From the NCBI GenBank assembly GCA_021806865.1, contig JAKAPU010000163.1, positions 1 to 6,035 on the forward strand: a stretch of DNA of 6,035 bases, written 5' to 3'. Below are positions 4,717 to 6,035 of this stretch, one piece after another. The translations under genes and the position numbers were made by a program. A model generated the notes under the pieces. It did not search any database, was not told the DNA's origin, and worked only from the letters and a program-made list of their open reading frames with translations. The first letter of the stretch is position 1; every line of letters starts with the position of its first letter. The DNA is from an archaeon. GTDB taxonomy: Archaea; Thermoproteota; Nitrososphaeria; Nitrososphaerales; CADDZS01.

Positions 4717-5955
4717 ATGCAGACCTCACATGTAAAATGGGATTCCGATCTTGAGAAAGGGAAATGGGTTGGAGAAAACTACTGGGTCAGCCAATACAAC
4801 TTTGACCCTGAAGTCATTTCGAAATTCGACTTTCCACGCGAAGTTCAGTTCCACGATGTAACACTAAGAGACGGCGAGCAGACCCCAGGAGTTGTCCTTC
4901 GTACGAAAGAGAAGGTGGAGATTGCCCGCAAGCTGGATGAAATCAGAGTCCACAGGATCGAGGCTGGCATGCCTGTTGTCTCTCAGGACGATTTTGACGC
5001 AGTAAAACAAATCGCTCACCTCGGACTTGGTGCAAAAGTTATCGCATTTTCAAGACTAGTGAAGGAAGACATTGAGACGGCCCTGAAATGTGACGTCGAA
5101 GGAATAATTTGTGAGGGTCCAATCGGTTATCCAAAGCTCAAGCAGTTTAATTGGACGTATGATCAGGTAATTCAGCGGGCAGTCGATGCAATCGATTTTG
5201 CCAAAAAGCACGGACTTTGGACTGCATTTTTTGGGGTGGATGGCACAAGAGCGGACATTTCGTTTTTCAAACGAATCTTGCGAGCAGTCTCAGAACAATC
5301 TCATCCGGATTCGTTTGTGATAGTGGACACCTTTGGTTGCGCCACACCAGAGGGCTTTGGTAAGTTGGTCAGAGAGATTAGATCTGAAGTGAAAGAGCCC
5401 CTCGAAGTCCACACCCACAATGACTTCGGGCTTGGAGTTGCTACCTCAATTGCTGGAGTACAAAATGGAGCTTCTGTTATACACACGTCGGTGAATGGAA
5501 TAGGAGAAAGATCCGGTAATGCTAGCTTCGAGGAAGTTGCCATGACACTGAAATATCTCTATGGACAACCTGTTCGATGTGATTTCGCAAAATTCAAGGA
5601 TCTGTCCAGATTGGTGCAACAGGACACGAAGTTTCCTCTTGCGCCTAACAAAGCAGTTGTTGGAGATCGAGTATTCACTAGGGAAGCTGGTATTTCAATA
5701 GCTGGTTGGATGAAATACCATCTTGGATCGGAGTCCTACCTCCCAGAAGTCGTTGGAAATAGGCACGGTGTTTTCCTGGGCAAAAAATCTGGAACCCACT
5801 CTATAGAGTGGAAGCTACGCGAGCTTGGCATTCAAGCAAATGAAGGGCAGGTTAATCAGATTCTTGCGGAAGTGAAGAAGCGATCAGAAGACAAAAAGGC
5901 AAACGTTGAGGATGCCGAGTTTGTCGACATCGTCAACAAAGTGCTCAGGAAATAG
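4717..5955 (+). CDS. DRE-TIM metallolyase related to 2-isopropylmalate/homocitrate/citramalate synthases
   Basis: This family condenses acetyl-CoA (or a similar acyl-CoA) with a 2-oxo acid using a divalent metal. The 412-residue protein shows the DRE-TIM signature TLRDGEQTPG (49-58, with Arg51 and Asp52), DTFGCATPE (204-212), the metal ligands in HTHND (232-236, His232 and His234) and VNGIGERSGNASFEEV (259-274). It ends with a subdomain containing PEVVGNRHGVFLGKKSG (343-359), like homocitrate synthases, and lacks the LeuA allosteric domain. Oddities: an N-terminal extension of about 45 residues rich in Trp and Tyr; EGPIGYPKLKQ (133-143) where synthases usually have a TS..H stretch; and FTREAGISIAG (320-330) where the usual pattern is FxHxSGIHxDG, so both histidines are missing, including the one aligning with catalytic His379 of M. 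tuberculosis LeuA. The substrate is therefore left open. The start is ATG at 4717. It diverges from the dehydrogenase at 3011-4591 and converges with a gene at the right edge. Confidence 0.88.
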   Translation: MQTSHVKWDSDLEKGKWVGENYWVSQYNFDPEVISKFDFPREVQFHDVTLRDGEQTPGVVLRTKEKVEIARKLDEIRVHRIEAGMPVVSQDDFDAVKQIAHLGLGAKVIAFSRLVKEDIETALKCDVEGIICEGPIGYPKLKQFNWTYDQVIQRAVDAIDFAKKHGLWTAFFGVDGTRADISFFKRILRAVSEQSHPDSFVIVDTFGCATPEGFGKLVREIRSEVKEPLEVHTHNDFGLGVATSIAGVQNGASVIHTSVNGIGERSGNASFEEVAMTLKYLYGQPVRCDFAKFKDLSRLVQQDTKFPLAPNKAVVGDRVFTREAGISIAGWMKYHLGSESYLPEVVGNRHGVFLGKKSGTHSIEWKLRELGIQANEGQVNQILAEVKKRSEDKKANVEDAEFVDIVNKVLRK

Positions 5956-5966
5956 AAAGTCTAGAA

Positions 5967-6035
5967 TTAAGCCTTTTCGAGCTTCCCCTGCAAGCAGTCG
6001 AAAAGGTTCTTGATTATTTTTTCGGCCTGGCCGCT
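5967..6035 (-). CDS. 3' end of an unidentified convergent gene (partial)
   Basis: The minus strand is open from the window edge to a TAA at 5967-5969, giving 22 C-terminal residues that read GQAEKIIKNLFDCLQGKL in their central part. This is charged and amphipathic, typical of a C-terminal helix. The stop lies 11 bp from the stop of the metallolyase gene, a normal convergent arrangement. The fragment is too short to name. One of the other two minus-strand frames closes at once; the third stays open but reads less like protein. Confidence 0.45.
   Translation of the reverse strand, partial: SGQAEKIIKNLFDCLQGKLEKA
5972..6022 (+). terminator. Hairpin and T run after the metallolyase gene
   Basis: CCTTTTCGA (5972-5980) and TCGAAAAGG (5998-6006) form a perfect 9-bp stem with a 17-nt loop, and a T6 run follows at 6017-6022. 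This is a plausible terminator for the plus-strand gene. It lies within the apparent coding end of the convergent minus-strand gene, so part of the symmetry could come from codon content. Confidence 0.45.

Noticed and set aside
5301..5543. Minus-strand open frame within the metallolyase gene
   Set aside because: It is antisense to the conserved HTHND and GERSGNA motifs and has no recognisable protein character of its own.

Overview
The window looks archaeal, most likely from the Nitrososphaerota (Thaumarchaeota)/TACK side. The evidence is an archaeal-type primase large subunit at the left edge, a small cytosolic FKBP, several TTG and GTG starts, A/T-rich boxes about 26 bp before start codons (suggesting leaderless or short-leader mRNAs), and a molybdopterin gene set whose only visible adenylyltransferase candidate is a MoaB-type protein. 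The phylum is inferred from protein character only. No tRNA, rRNA, CRISPR array, insertion sequence or prophage gene was seen.

Layout. Positions 1-375 (minus) hold the N-terminal part of the DNA primase large subunit PriL, cut by the window edge. Positions 491-1938 (minus) hold a tight moaC-moaB-moaE operon with gaps of 7 and 13 bp. Diverging from it, a MoaD-like sulfur-carrier gene (2072-2377, plus) is followed by an FKBP-type peptidyl-prolyl isomerase (2460-2795, plus). A 215-bp gap after FKBP holds two hairpins. A 526-residue aldehyde dehydrogenase of the 1-pyrroline-5-carboxylate dehydrogenase type lies at 3011-4591 (minus). Across a 125-bp divergent promoter region lies a 412-residue DRE-TIM metallolyase related to isopropylmalate, homocitrate and citramalate synthases (4717-5955, plus). 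The last 69 bases look like the 3' end of a convergent minus-strand gene.

How the genes work together. MoaC, MoaD, MoaE and MoaB cover most of molybdopterin synthesis: cyclic pyranopterin monophosphate formation (MoaC, with a MoaA not in this window), sulfur transfer (MoaD plus MoaE) and adenylylation (MoaB). The dehydrogenase and the metallolyase may share regulation because they diverge from one intergenic region. A chemical link through glutamate and 2-oxoglutarate is possible but unproven.

Most worth a second look: the MoaD-like protein carries six residues beyond its diglycine, so it would need trimming before it could act as a sulfur carrier; and the DRE-TIM enzyme lacks the usual histidines of its C-terminal subdomain and has an unusual substrate-side loop and a 45-residue N-terminal extension, which suggests a specificity that should not be copied from LeuA or NifV. 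I found no strong evidence for an entirely new multi-gene system.
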